Positions 24,402 to 32,817 of a stretch of 34,995 bases of DNA are shown here, piece by piece; the stretch's first letter is position 1; each line of letters opens with the position of its first letter. The notes beneath the pieces are model-generated. The model made no database searches. It saw only the letters and a program-made list of their open reading frames with translations, and was not told the DNA's origin. The stretch spans positions 1 to 34,995 of the forward strand of contig JANWLB010000003.1 in assembly GCA_025451095.1 (NCBI GenBank). Reading direction: 5' to 3'. The position numbers and the translations under genes are program-made. This stretch comes from Alphaproteobacteria bacterium. GTDB taxonomy: Bacteria > Pseudomonadota > Alphaproteobacteria > Micavibrionales > Micavibrionaceae.

Positions 24402-25880
24402 ATGGCATTTGAGCTTCTGACCACCGAGCAGATGGGCGCGGCGGAGCGCCGGGTGATCGAATCCGGGCGCCCAGGCTTTGATCTTATGCGGCAGGCCGGG
24501 CAGGGCGTGGCGGCGGCCGTCAATCACCGCTATCCCGGTCGTAAAATCCTGGTGCTGTGTGGCCCCGGCAATAACGGCGGCGATGGATTTATCTCTGCCG
24601 GAATTCTCAAAAAAAAGGGACATGGCGTGCGGCTGGCCTGCCTTGCCAATCCGGCGACTATGAAAGGCGATGCGGCACAAGCCGTGTCGGCATGGGATGG
24701 CGAAATCCTGTCTTTTAAAGATCTGGATGTGACGTCAGACGAAGTGGTTGTCGATGCCGTGTTCGGCTCTGGCTTTCGCGGCGATCTTCCCGCGGCGGTG
24801 CGCGCTCTGTTCCGGCAGATTGAGGCACAAAAAAATCCCGTCGTTGCCGTCGATGTCCCCAGCGGCCTGAACGGCAGCACGGGGGAGGTGACAGAAGGAA
24901 CGCCGAAATCAGCAATCAGTGTTTCTTTTTTTCGCAAGCGGCTGGGCCATGTTCTGATGCCGGGCGCCGCTTTCTGCGGCGAAATGATCGTTGCGGATAT
25001 CGGTTTGCCGGATTCTGTGCTCGAGGAAACAGGTTATGCGGCGCTTGAGAATGACCCGGCTTTGTGGCGTTCCTTCATCCGGCCCAAGATGGCGGGCGAC
25101 ACCAAATATATGCACGGACATGCGGTCGTTTACGGCGGCCCGCGAATGACCGGCGCAGCCTGTCTGGCGGCGCACGCGGCGCTGCGCGCGGGTGCTGGAT
25201 TATGCACGATTGCCGCCGCGCCGGAAGCGGCGGATGTCTATCGCCGCTATCTGCCCAATATCATGTATGAACCCTGCGCGGCGCCGGAAGATTTTATCTT
25301 GCATACAGGTGATGAGCGCCGCAACGCGGTGCTGATCGGGCCCGGCGCGGGTCTGGATGATGGCGGCAAGGGTTTGCGTCTCGCCGTGCGCGCTGTATGC
25401 GCCAGCGGCAAGGCGTATGTTCTGGACGCCGATGCCCTGAGCGCCTTCAAAAATCACGAGGGAGAGCTGGCGGAGAGTTTGAATGATCGCGGCATCCTGA
25501 CGCCCCATGAAGGTGAGTTCGGGCGCATTTTTCCTGATCTCGCCGAAGGCGTGAAAACGGAGCGGGTGCGCGCGGCCGCACAGCGTACGGGCGCTACGGT
25601 TCTTCTCAAGGGAGCGGATACGGTGATAGCCGCGCCTGACGGACGCATCGTCGTGAACGCCGGCGCGCCGCCGGCGCTGGCGACGGCAGGGTCGGGCGAT
25701 GTTCTGGCGGGCATGATCCTGGGGCTGCTGGCACGACACGTTCCGGTTTTCGAGGCAGCGTGTGCCGCCGCCTGGATGCACGGCGAAGCTGCCCGGCTGT
25801 TTGGCGGGGAAGGCCTTATAGCCACGGATATCATTGAGAAAATCCCTGCCGTTTTTAATGAATTGTTTGACAGGCCTTAG
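24402..25880 (+). CDS. nnr: Bifunctional NAD(P)H-hydrate epimerase/dehydratase
   Basis: Repairs damaged NAD(P)H. The N-terminal epimerase (YjeF_N, about residues 1-210) interconverts the R and S hydrates, and the C-terminal ADP-dependent dehydratase (about 220-490, ribokinase-like) restores NAD(P)H. The epimerase has GPGNNGGDG at 54-62 and VDVPSGLNGSTGE. The dehydratase has KYMHGHAVVYGG, LDADALSAF, LTPHEGEFGRIF, the LLKGADTVIAAPDG segment and the ATAGSGDVLAGMI catalytic loop. The 492-residue length fits the fused family. No ribosome binding site precedes the ATG, and a consensus -10 box ends five bases before it, so the mRNA may be leaderless. MAFELLTTEQM matches the normal family start. Confidence 0.95.
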   Translation: MAFELLTTEQMGAAERRVIESGRPGFDLMRQAGQGVAAAVNHRYPGRKILVLCGPGNNGGDGFISAGILKKKGHGVRLACLANPATMKGDAAQAVSAWDGEILSFKDLDVTSDEVVVDAVFGSGFRGDLPAAVRALFRQIEAQKNPVVAVDVPSGLNGSTGEVTEGTPKSAISVSFFRKRLGHVLMPGAAFCGEMIVADIGLPDSVLEETGYAALENDPALWRSFIRPKMAGDTKYMHGHAVVYGGPRMTGAACLAAHAALRAGAGLCTIAAAPEAADVYRRYLPNIMYEPCAAPEDFILHTGDERRNAVLIGPGAGLDDGGKGLRLAVRAVCASGKAYVLDADALSAFKNHEGELAESLNDRGILTPHEGEFGRIFPDLAEGVKTERVRAAAQRTGATVLLKGADTVIAAPDGRIVVNAGAPPALATAGSGDVLAGMILGLLARHVPVFEAACAAAWMHGEAARLFGGEGLIATDIIEKIPAVFNELFDRP

Positions 25881-25950
25881 GCAGAGCTTTTCTATTTGAC
25901 AGGCTGATGTAGAATTCCCTGTGTAAGCGATGTTTGCAGGAGAATTGATC

Positions 25951-26745
25951 GTGGATTTCAGCCTGATTCACAGTGCACTTGTTTTTTTCGTCGTCCTTTT
26001 CGGTGAAATTTTTGGATGTATATTCGGCGGCGGCGGATTTTTTATTCAGCCGGCGCTGCTGGTCGCGGGCATTCCCGCGAAAATGGCTGTTGCCAGCGAT
26101 ATTGCGGCGGCCGGCTTTGCTTCCCTGGGCTTTCTCCTGATGACAAGAAACCATTCAAGGCAGATCAGGCAGACAGCTTTTTATATGGCACCCACGCTAA
26201 TTCTGGGTGCGTTTACCGGAGGTCATATCCTGAAAACCATCCCGGAACATCTGGTTGAATTCCTGGTCCTGATCATCTGTGCGTCTGGGTTTATTTACGT
26301 CATTACCCATTTCAGGAAAAAACGGGATATTCCGGCCGCAACCGAAAGAACGCCTGTTACCCTGTGGAAAATGGCGCTCGTGGCGGCTGGGATGCTGCTG
26401 GGCTTTTACGACGGGGTTTCCGGCGCAGGCGGCGGTATTATCACGATCGCGACATTGTCGATGATTATGAGAAAAGATATGAAGACCACTATTAGCATGG
26501 CCAATTTCGTAAGTGCCACCAGTCTGCTCACCGCCGGGCTGACTTTCCTTTATCTGGGCTTGCTGGACCTGAAACTTCTGGCGCTGATGGTTCCTGCGGC
26601 TTTTCTCGCAGGCAGTTTTGCCGCCCGGATCAGTGATGTTTTGCCTGAGCGGCTGCTGCGGGGCGTTTATGCCGTGGTTTTGGCCGCCCTGCTTCTTTAT
26701 CTGGCCGGGGGCATGCTTCAGGATTACGGGCTGCTGCCATTATAA
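25951..26745 (+). CDS. TSUP (TauE/SafE) family membrane permease
   Basis: Members of this family move sulfur-containing or organic anions such as sulfite, sulfoacetate or thiosulfate across the inner membrane; the substrate here is unknown. I start it at GTG 25951 because AGGAG lies eight bases before it, instead of an ATG seven codons upstream. The 264-residue product has about eight hydrophobic segments and the two family repeats. The first contains CIFGGGGFFIQPALLVAGI, and the second GFYDGVSGAGGGIITIATL followed by SMANFVSATS. It lies 70 bases after nnr on the same strand and is followed by a tRNA gene. No sulfur-metabolism gene is near to suggest a substrate. Confidence 0.88.
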   Translation: MDFSLIHSALVFFVVLFGEIFGCIFGGGGFFIQPALLVAGIPAKMAVASDIAAAGFASLGFLLMTRNHSRQIRQTAFYMAPTLILGAFTGGHILKTIPEHLVEFLVLIICASGFIYVITHFRKKRDIPAATERTPVTLWKMALVAAGMLLGFYDGVSGAGGGIITIATLSMIMRKDMKTTISMANFVSATSLLTAGLTFLYLGLLDLKLLALMVPAAFLAGSFAARISDVLPERLLRGVYAVVLAALLLYLAGGMLQDYGLLPL

Positions 26746-26819
26746 ACTGTATAGACAAACCTCTGTAAAATAGCTAAAAAACCCTGTTCGCGGCAATCTG
26801 CACTGAATTTTCCAAGAAT

Positions 26820-26904
<85 letters not shown>

Positions 26905-26922
26905 GTCGGGTCCCGCCGGATT

Positions 26923-26950
26923 TTGACAAACTGAACGGTACTTTTTTAAA
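26923..26950 (+). promoter_or_regulatory. Probable tig promoter
   Basis: A perfect -35 TTGACA (26923-26928) is followed after 16 bases by TTTAAA (26945-26950), and tig starts 21 bases later. It lies just downstream of the tRNA-Leu gene. Confidence 0.55.
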
Positions 26951-26970
26951 AATTTGAAAGATAAGGCGCC

Positions 26971-28404
26971 ATGAAGATCAAGGAACTGAAAAAAGACGGT
27001 CTGCACTATGAAATGGAAGTCACTGTCGAGGCCAGCGAGATTGACAGGAAGATCGATGAGCGTCTGCACGAAGTCGGCAAAACGCTGAAACTGCCCGGCT
27101 TTCGCCCCGGAAAGGTGCCCCTGAACATTCTTAAGCAGCGTTACGGGCGCTCCGTTATGGGCGATGTTCTTGAGGTCGCCGTCAATGACACCACTACGAA
27201 GGCGCTCCAGGAAAAGGGTCTGCGCCCCGCGCTTCAGCCCAAGGTCGAGGTGAAGCAGTTTGACGAGGGCAAGGATCTGACCTACACCGTGGCGGTTGAG
27301 CTGATGCCTGAGTTCAAAATTATGGACCTGAAAGCGATCAAGGTCGAAAAGCCGGTCACGAAGCCGGAGAAAAAAGCTATCGACGAAACGCTGGAGCGTA
27401 TCGCCAAACAGAACAGTGAGAGCGAGCCGATCAAATCGCCGCGCGGTGCAAAGGAAGGCGATATCCTGATCATCGATTTCCACGGCAAGACCAAGGCGGG
27501 CAAGGCCTATCCCGGCATGCACAGCCATGACCACAGGCTGGAACTGGGCAGCAACCAGTTCATTCCCGGCTTTGAGCCCCAGCTGGTCGGCAAGAAAGCC
27601 GGCGAGAAGGTTCATGTGGAAGTGACATTCCCCACACCGTATCACATGGCGGAGCTAGCCGGCGTTGAAGCCATCTTCGACGTTGATATTAAGGAGATTC
27701 ACGAGCCCAAGACGGCCGAGATCAACGACGAGTTCGCCAAAAAGCTGGGCTTCGACAACGAAAAGGCCCTGCGCGAGACAATCGAAAAGCAGATTAAGTC
27801 GCAGTACGACCAGTTCAGCCGCATGAAAATGAAGCGCGGCCTGCTGGATGCGCTGGACGAGGGGCATACATTCCCGATCCCGTCCGGGCTGATGAACATG
27901 GAGTTTGACAGTATCCTGCGCCAGATCAAGGCGGAGCGTCAGGCAGAAACCGTCAAAGGCAAGCCGGAACTGACGAAGGACGAAGAAGAAGAGCTGCATG
28001 CGATTGCCGAGCGTCGGGTGCGCCTGGGCATGGTGCTGGCCGAGATCGGGCGTCTGAACAATATCCAGGTTCAGGATCAGGAACTGCAGCGCGCCGTGAT
28101 CATGGAAGCGCAGCGTTACCCGGGCCAGGAGGCCGAGGTGTTTGAATTCTTCCGCAAGAATCGCCAGGCTCTGGAGTCACTCCGTGCGCCGGTGTTCGAG
28201 GATAAGGTCATCGACTTTATCGCTGAGCTGGCCTCTGTCACTGAAAAAGAGGTGACGCTGGAGGAGCTGACCGCCGAAGACGAGGAATCCTACCTTGAGA
28301 AGAAAGGCGGCAAATCGTCGAAATCTTCCGGCAAAGCCGAGGAAGGCAAGGGCGGGGGCTCGGACACGAAAAAGGCCTCCGGCGGTAAAAAAGCGGCGAA
28401 GTAG
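26971..28404 (+). CDS. tig: Trigger factor
   Basis: Ribosome-bound chaperone and prolyl isomerase that meets nascent chains at the exit tunnel. The 477-residue product begins with the ribosome-binding domain, including the signature GFRPGKVPLNIL (near residue 45). A PPIase domain (about 155-245) has DILIIDFHGK, LGSNQFIPGFE and FPTPYHMAELAG. The helical chaperone arms extend to about 430. It ends in a low-complexity Lys/Gly/Ser tail (about 445-477), longer than in many relatives. AAGG lies four bases before the ATG. It is followed by clpP after 229 bases, the usual neighbourhood. Confidence 0.96.
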   Translation: MKIKELKKDGLHYEMEVTVEASEIDRKIDERLHEVGKTLKLPGFRPGKVPLNILKQRYGRSVMGDVLEVAVNDTTTKALQEKGLRPALQPKVEVKQFDEGKDLTYTVAVELMPEFKIMDLKAIKVEKPVTKPEKKAIDETLERIAKQNSESEPIKSPRGAKEGDILIIDFHGKTKAGKAYPGMHSHDHRLELGSNQFIPGFEPQLVGKKAGEKVHVEVTFPTPYHMAELAGVEAIFDVDIKEIHEPKTAEINDEFAKKLGFDNEKALRETIEKQIKSQYDQFSRMKMKRGLLDALDEGHTFPIPSGLMNMEFDSILRQIKAERQAETVKGKPELTKDEEEELHAIAERRVRLGMVLAEIGRLNNIQVQDQELQRAVIMEAQRYPGQEAEVFEFFRKNRQALESLRAPVFEDKVIDFIAELASVTEKEVTLEELTAEDEESYLEKKGGKSSKSSGKAEEGKGGGSDTKKASGGKKAAK

Positions 28405-28554
28405 TCAGCGCGATATGTCGGGAATCGTGCCCGGCCCCGATACCGTCCCTGTGCCGGCGCCGGGCGGCATGTGCTGACAAACGGCAGCGGCAAATAATAT
28501 AATGAAAATAATGCTGTGGAAGGCCGGTTTTTGGCCGCATGCCGCTCCGCCACC

Positions 28555-28585
28555 CCCTTGAATTAATCACTATACCGCTATACCG
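28555..28585 (+). promoter_or_regulatory. Candidate heat-shock (RpoH) promoter of clpP with tandem octamer
   Basis: CCCTTGAA at 28555-28562 equals the sigma-32 -35 consensus. The -10 region is an exact tandem repeat of CTATACCG (28570-28577 and 28578-28585), and the second copy lies at the right distance and resembles the alphaproteobacterial CYTATNT element. clpP begins 49 bases later. Upstream in the 229-base gap, GCCCGGC (28429-28435) and GCCGGGC (28459-28465) could form a stem without a T run. Confidence 0.5.
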
Positions 28586-28633
28586 TTAATACGACACTTC
28601 TGACCCAATACTACAGCAGCGGGATATCCAGCC

Positions 28634-29275
28634 ATGAGCGAGCGCGACATTATTGACCTTACATACGGTTACCTGATTCCCACCGTCATCGAGCAGACAA
28701 ACCGGGGGGAGCGGGCTTACGACATCTACTCCCGCCTCCTGAAAGAGCGCATTGTTTTTCTTACCGGCGAGGTCAATGATCACGTCTCCAGTGTAATTTG
28801 CGCGCAGCTGCTGTTCCTTGAGTCAGAAAACCCCAAGAAGGACATTTCTTTTTACATCAATTCGCCGGGCGGTGTCGTGACCTCGGGTCTGGCCATGTAC
28901 GATACAATGCAGTACGTCAAGCCTGACGTATCCACCGTCTGTATCGGCCAGGCGGCCTCGATGGGCTCGCTATTGCTGGCTTCCGGCCACGCCGGCAAGC
29001 GTTATGCGCTGCCCCATGCCCGGATCATGATCCACCAGCCGCATGGCGGCGCGCATGGCCAGGCTTCGGATATCGAAATCCAGGCCAAGGAAATCCTGCG
29101 TCTTCGGGCCATGCTGAACGAGATTTATGTACGCCATACGGGCCAGAAGCTGTCCTCTATTGAAAAGGCAATGGACCGCGACAATTTCATGTCATCGGAC
29201 GAGGCTCAGAAATTCGGACTCATCGACCATGTCGTCAGGTCGCGCCCCGATACTGAAGAAAACGCGAAAAAATAG
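28634..29275 (+). CDS. clpP: ATP-dependent Clp protease proteolytic subunit
   Basis: ClpP forms the double-ring serine peptidase that works with ClpX or ClpA. The 213-residue product has the triad Ser109 ([10 protein letters not shown]), His134 (IMIHQPHGG) and Asp183 (AMDRDNFM), plus INSPGG and the [13 protein letters not shown]-terminal segment needed for unfoldase docking. A sigma-32-like promoter precedes it. In most alphaproteobacteria clpX follows directly, but here 155 bases of non-coding sequence lead into lon. The ATPase partner must therefore be encoded elsewhere. Confidence 0.97.
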   Translation: MSERDIIDLTYGYLIPTVIEQTNRGERAYDIYSRLLKERIVFLTGEVNDHVSSVICAQLLFLESENPKKDISFYINSPGGVVTSGLAMYDTMQYVKPDVSTVCIGQAASMGSLLLASGHAGKRYALPHARIMIHQPHGGAHGQASDIEIQAKEILRLRAMLNEIYVRHTGQKLSSIEKAMDRDNFMSSDEAQKFGLIDHVVRSRPDTEENAKK

Positions 29276-29293
29276 GTAAAACAAGCCGGATGC

Positions 29294-29321
29294 CTTGATT
29301 TGAAGGGGAATAAACCCATTT
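29294..29321 (+). promoter_or_regulatory. Candidate heat-shock (RpoH) promoter of lon
   Basis: CTTGATT (29294-29300) and CCCATTT (29315-29321) are separated by 14 bases, close to the sigma-32 consensus; counted as CTTG-N17 it also fits the alphaproteobacterial spacing. It lies 110 bases before the lon ATG. Heat induction is inferred. Confidence 0.6.
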
Positions 29322-29389
29322 CAGAGATGGAGCCGGTATTTTGGCAACCTTCCCTTAACCACTGTGGCTTAGAGTTAGGAAGGGGCAGT

Positions 29390-29405
29390 TTAAGTTTTTC
29401 TTAAC
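29390..29405. promoter_or_regulatory. CtrA-type box TTAA-N7-TTAAC before lon
   Basis: TTAA (29390-29393) and TTAAC (29401-29405) have exactly seven bases between them, the full CtrA consensus of Caulobacter and relatives. Another TTAACCA lies at 29355-29361. The box is 26 bases before the lon ATG, downstream of the predicted RpoH start, a position suited to repression. CckA, the kinase that controls CtrA, is encoded in the same window. Confidence 0.5.
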
Positions 29406-29430
29406 CAGCGGGATATGAGGTCGTAAGCGT

Positions 29431-31845
29431 ATGATTGGTTTGTCTTCTAATAAAGAAACCGGCCTGCCTGTCCTTCCTTTGCGCGATATCGTTGTATTCC
29501 CGCACATGATCGTGCCGCTCTTTGTCGGCCGGGAAAAGTCGGTGCGCGCGCTGGAGCAGGTCATGCGCGAAGACAAGCAAATCCTTCTCGCCACCCAGAA
29601 AACCCCGGCGCAGGACGATCCTGGTCCTGACGATCTTTATTCCGTCGGCACAGTCGGCACGATCCTGCAGCTTCTCAAACTTCCTGACGGCACCGTCAAG
29701 GTCCTGGTCGAGGGTAGCAAGCGCGTTAGAATCAAGAAATGCGTTCTGAAGGATAATTTTCTCGAGGGCACGATTGAGCCGGTCGAAGACCAGACGCCGC
29801 GCGATGAGGAGCTTGAGGCACTGGCCCGCGCCGCTGTCGTGCAGTTCGAGCAATACGTCAAGCTGAACAAAAAAATACCGCCCGAAGTTATTGTTTCCAT
29901 CGCGCAGATTGATGAGCCGTCCAAGCTGGCTGACACGATCGCGGCGCATATGGCTCTCAAGATCGAGGAGAAGCAGCAGCTTCTGGAGCTGGCCAACACG
30001 GCCGACCGCCTGGAAAAGATTTTTGGCTACATGGAGGGCGAGATCGGCGTCCTTCAAGTGGAAAAACGCATCCGCAACCGCGTCAAGCGGCAGATGGAAA
30101 AGACGCAGCGCGAGTATTATCTCAACGAGCAGCTCAAAGCCATCCAGAAAGAACTGGGTGAAGGTGAGGGTTTCGACGAGATGGAAGAGCTCGCCAAGAA
30201 GATCGAGCAGACCAAGCTTTCCAAAGAGGCGCGTGAAAAGGCCGAGCACGAGCTTAAGAAGCTGCGCCAGATGAGCCCGATGTCGGCGGAAGCCACGGTC
30301 GTACGCAATTATCTGGACTGGATTCTCTCCGTGCCCTGGGACAAGCGCACGCGTGTGAAAAAAGACATCAAGGCCGCAAAAAAAATCCTGGATCAGGATC
30401 ATTATGGCCTGGAAAAAGTCAAAGAGCGCATTCTTGAATATCTGGCCGTCCAACAGCGGACCAAGAAGGTCAAGGGTCCCATTTTGTGCCTCGTCGGCCC
30501 GCCGGGCGTCGGTAAAACCTCGCTGGGCCAGTCCATTGCCCGAGCGACCAACCGCAATTTCGTGCGCGTGTCGCTGGGCGGCGTGCGGGACGAAAGCGAA
30601 ATCCGCGGCCACCGTCGCACCTACATCGGCGCGATGCCGGGCAAGATTATTCAGGGCATGAAAAAAGCCAAATCCAGCAATCCGTTTTTTCTGCTGGACG
30701 AGGTGGACAAGCTGGGATCAGACTGGCGCGGCGACCCGAGTGCAGCGCTGCTCGAGGTTCTTGATCCTGAACAGAATGGCAAGTTCAACGATCACTATCT
30801 TGAGCTGGATTACGATCTTTCCGATGTCATGTTCGTCTGCACGGCCAACACGACGGTGACCCTGCCGCGGCCCCTGCTGGACCGGATGGAGGTCATACGC
30901 ATTTCAGGCTACACTGAGGACGAAAAACTGCAAATCGTGAAGCAGCACATCCTGAAGAAGCAGATGAAGGGCGCCGGGCTCAAGCCGGGCGAGTGCAATA
31001 TCAATGACGGCGCAATACGCCATCTGATCCGCTATTACACGCGGGAGGCAGGCGTTCGTAACCTGGAGCGCGAGCTGGCCAATCTTTGCCGTAAGGCGAT
31101 CAAGGACATATTGATGCGCGGCCGCTCGAGGGTCAGCATCACATCCGGAAATCTTGAAAAATACGCCGGGGTGAAAAAATTCCGCTACGGTGAAGTGGAG
31201 GAACGCGACCGGGTCGGCGTCGTCAACGGCCTGGCCTACACGGAATTCGGCGGCGATCTTTTGTCGATCGAGGCTGTGACCATGCCCGGCAAGGAAGGCA
31301 AGGTTACGACAACCGGCAATATCAAGGAAGTGATGAAGGAATCCATCACAGTTGCTGAAATGCTTGTAAAGTCGCGGGCTTCGCAGCTGGGCATCGATTT
31401 CGGCAGACTGAACGAGCGCAGCATCCACGTGCACGTGCCTGAAGGCGCTACGCCCAAGGACGGTCCGTCGGCCGGTGCGGCGATGGTCACGGCCATTGTC
31501 TCGGCCCTGACAGGGATCGAGGTTCGCAAGGACGTCGCCATGACGGGCGAGGTGAATCTTCGTGGTTATGTGACGGCTATTGGCGGCCTGAAGGAAAAAC
31601 TTCTGGCGGCCCTGCGCGGCGGCATCAAGAAAGTTCTGATACCCAAGGACAATGAAAAGGATCTGGCTGAAATTCCTGACAAGGTGAAAAAAGGTCTGCA
31701 GATCATCCCCGTTAACACGATCGAAGAGGTTCTCTCCCACGCCCTGATCCGGCTGCCCGAGCCCTTGCCGCCCGAAGGCGAGAAGCTCGACCCGGCCGCT
31801 GTAAAAGGTGCGGACAACAAGGGCGAAGGCGTAATTCGCCATTGA
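29431..31845 (+). CDS. lon: ATP-dependent protease Lon
   Basis: LonA is a hexameric AAA+ serine protease that removes misfolded and regulatory proteins. The 804-residue product has the N-terminal substrate domain ([19 protein letters not shown] at about 11-29), a coiled-coil region near 190-280 and the AAA+ module with Walker A GPPGVGKT at 356-363. The [11 protein letters not shown] Walker B follows. The protease domain has catalytic Ser680 in [11 protein letters not shown] and Lys723 in GGLKEKLL, 43 residues apart as in E. coli. The start uses GAGG 11 bases upstream. Candidate RpoH and CtrA elements lie in the leader. hupB follows, keeping the lon-hup order typical of the class. Confidence 0.97.
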   Translation: MIGLSSNKETGLPVLPLRDIVVFPHMIVPLFVGREKSVRALEQVMREDKQILLATQKTPAQDDPGPDDLYSVGTVGTILQLLKLPDGTVKVLVEGSKRVRIKKCVLKDNFLEGTIEPVEDQTPRDEELEALARAAVVQFEQYVKLNKKIPPEVIVSIAQIDEPSKLADTIAAHMALKIEEKQQLLELANTADRLEKIFGYMEGEIGVLQVEKRIRNRVKRQMEKTQREYYLNEQLKAIQKELGEGEGFDEMEELAKKIEQTKLSKEAREKAEHELKKLRQMSPMSAEATVVRNYLDWILSVPWDKRTRVKKDIKAAKKILDQDHYGLEKVKERILEYLAVQQRTKKVKGPILCLVGPPGVGKTSLGQSIARATNRNFVRVSLGGVRDESEIRGHRRTYIGAMPGKIIQGMKKAKSSNPFFLLDEVDKLGSDWRGDPSAALLEVLDPEQNGKFNDHYLELDYDLSDVMFVCTANTTVTLPRPLLDRMEVIRISGYTEDEKLQIVKQHILKKQMKGAGLKPGECNINDGAIRHLIRYYTREAGVRNLERELANLCRKAIKDILMRGRSRVSITSGNLEKYAGVKKFRYGEVEERDRVGVVNGLAYTEFGGDLLSIEAVTMPGKEGKVTTTGNIKEVMKESITVAEMLVKSRASQLGIDFGRLNERSIHVHVPEGATPKDGPSAGAAMVTAIVSALTGIEVRKDVAMTGEVNLRGYVTAIGGLKEKLLAALRGGIKKVLIPKDNEKDLAEIPDKVKKGLQIIPVNTIEEVLSHALIRLPEPLPPEGEKLDPAAVKGADNKGEGVIRH

Positions 31846-31969
31846 GCGGCCCCTGAAAAGCCATAGGATTAATTCATTCCGGTCAAGTGATTCGAGAGCG
31901 CAGGGCAGAGTCTTCTGCGCTTCCGGTTCTTTGGCCTTGTATATAAACCTAGACAAAGAGGGGTTCCCC

Positions 31970-32248
31970 GTGAACAAAGCAGAACTGATCAATGCCGTTG
32001 CCAAGAAAGCAGGCCTTTCCAAGGCGCAGGCGCAGAAAACCGTCGAAGCCACATTTGATACGATCCGCATGGCGCTCAAGAAAAGCAGCGATGTTCGTCT
32101 GGTCGGATTCGGAACCTTTACCGTTTCCCGCCGCGCCGCTTCGGAAGGGCGTAACCCCCGCACAGGCCAAAAAATCAAGATACCGGCCCGCAAGCAGCCG
32201 AAATTCCGTGCCGGCAAGGAACTGAAAGACGCCGTCAACGGCCGCTAG
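31970..32248 (+). CDS. hupB: DNA-binding protein HU
   Basis: HU is a small nucleoid protein that bends and compacts DNA. I use GTG 31970 as start (92 residues, beginning with Met-Asn-Lys-Ala-Glu-Leu) because GAGGGG lies close upstream and HU proteins begin this way; the frame upstream encodes an unrelated 13-residue lead. The core VRLVGFGTFTVSRRAA, RNPRTGQKIKIPARKQPKF and the final AGKELKDAVN are typical of HU, including the Pro of the DNA-intercalating arm. A TATAAA at 31942-31947 may be its -10 element. A strong terminator follows at 32271. Confidence 0.96.
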   Translation: MNKAELINAVAKKAGLSKAQAQKTVEATFDTIRMALKKSSDVRLVGFGTFTVSRRAASEGRNPRTGQKIKIPARKQPKFRAGKELKDAVNGR

Positions 32249-32270
32249 TTTAAGTTTAGTGATCAAGGAA

Positions 32271-32300
32271 AAACCGGGCGTGTCCATGCCCGGTTTTTTT
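32271..32300 (+). terminator. Intrinsic terminator of hupB
   Basis: AAACCGGGC (32271-32279) pairs with GCCCGGTTT (32288-32296) around an 8-base loop, and the T run continues to 32300. It starts 22 bases after the hupB stop. Confidence 0.94.
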
Positions 32301-32391
32301 TAGAGAAGGGGGCTGTCCGAGAGGGATTGTCTTTTGTGTCCCGGCCTTGCTAAGATCTTTCCGGAAACAGAAAAAAAGCAGGGAGACAAAC

Positions 32392-32664
32392 ATGGCCGCG
32401 CAGGATCCGCTCGATACAATCCCCGATCATCTTAAGACGAAGTTCACCCCTTTGATCAGAAAAGCCTTTGAAGAAGTAAGGCAGCTGATGGCCGATGCTG
32501 AACAGGTACCGGACCCGGAGAGCGATCCCGTGCTGGTCAGGATGAGGACTACGGTCCTGGGGCGTGTGGAGATGCTTGCCGCCGAGTTTGAGGCCGATGG
32601 GGGTACCGAGGGCCAGTGGAATATCCTGGCTCCGGCTATAGATTACGGCCGCTTTAATCCTTGA
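32392..32664 (+). CDS. Small acidic protein of unknown function
   Basis: Unrecognised 90-residue soluble protein. The ATG at 32392 is chosen because GGGAG precedes it at good spacing; an upstream extension would add 15 Lys/Arg-rich residues from intergenic sequence. It is acidic and helical in the middle (IRKAFEEVRQLMADAEQ, VRMRTTVLGRVEMLAAEFEAD) with a less regular end (ILAPAIDYGRFNP). No signal peptide, membrane segment or metal motif is visible. It stands alone between the hupB terminator and tRNA-Val. Confidence 0.65.
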   Translation: MAAQDPLDTIPDHLKTKFTPLIRKAFEEVRQLMADAEQVPDPESDPVLVRMRTTVLGRVEMLAAEFEADGGTEGQWNILAPAIDYGRFNP

Positions 32665-32688
32665 TTTTCCGTCCTGATGCCTTTAAAA
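32661..32688 (+). promoter_or_regulatory. Possible tRNA-Val promoter
   Basis: TTGATT (32661-32666) and TTAAAA (32683-32688) are separated by 16 bases and end 13 bases before the tRNA. The -35 overlaps the stop codon region of the small upstream gene. Support is moderate. Confidence 0.35.
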
Positions 32689-32701
32689 CCAGCCGTGGAA
32701 T

Positions 32702-32776
32702 GCGCGGTTAGCTCAGCGGTAGAGCAACTCGTTTACACCGAGTGGGTCGGGGGTTCAATCCCCTCACCGCGCACCA
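32702..32776 (+). tRNA. tRNA-Val (TAC)
   Basis: A 75-base cloverleaf. The acceptor GCGCGGT pairs with ACCGCGC, the anticodon stem ACTCG/CGAGT encloses a loop with anticodon TAC, and the T arm carries GGGTTCAATCCC. The CCA end is encoded at 32774-32776. Confidence 0.97.
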
Positions 32777-32817
32777 TTTAACACAGCAGTCCGGCAGCAG
32801 CATTGGAACATAGAATA

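Noticed and set aside
28429-28465. Possible terminator after tig
   Set aside because: GCCCGGC and GCCGGGC can pair, but the loop is 23 bases and no T run follows, so I do not call it a terminator.
29355-29362. TTAACCAC as a second complete CtrA site
   Set aside because: It is only a half-site and its final base differs; no TTAA occurs at N7. It is mentioned only as support for the full box at 29390.
30904-32238. Minus-strand frame of 444 codons over lon and hupB
   Set aside because: It covers two well-supported genes in antisense and shows no recognisable domain.
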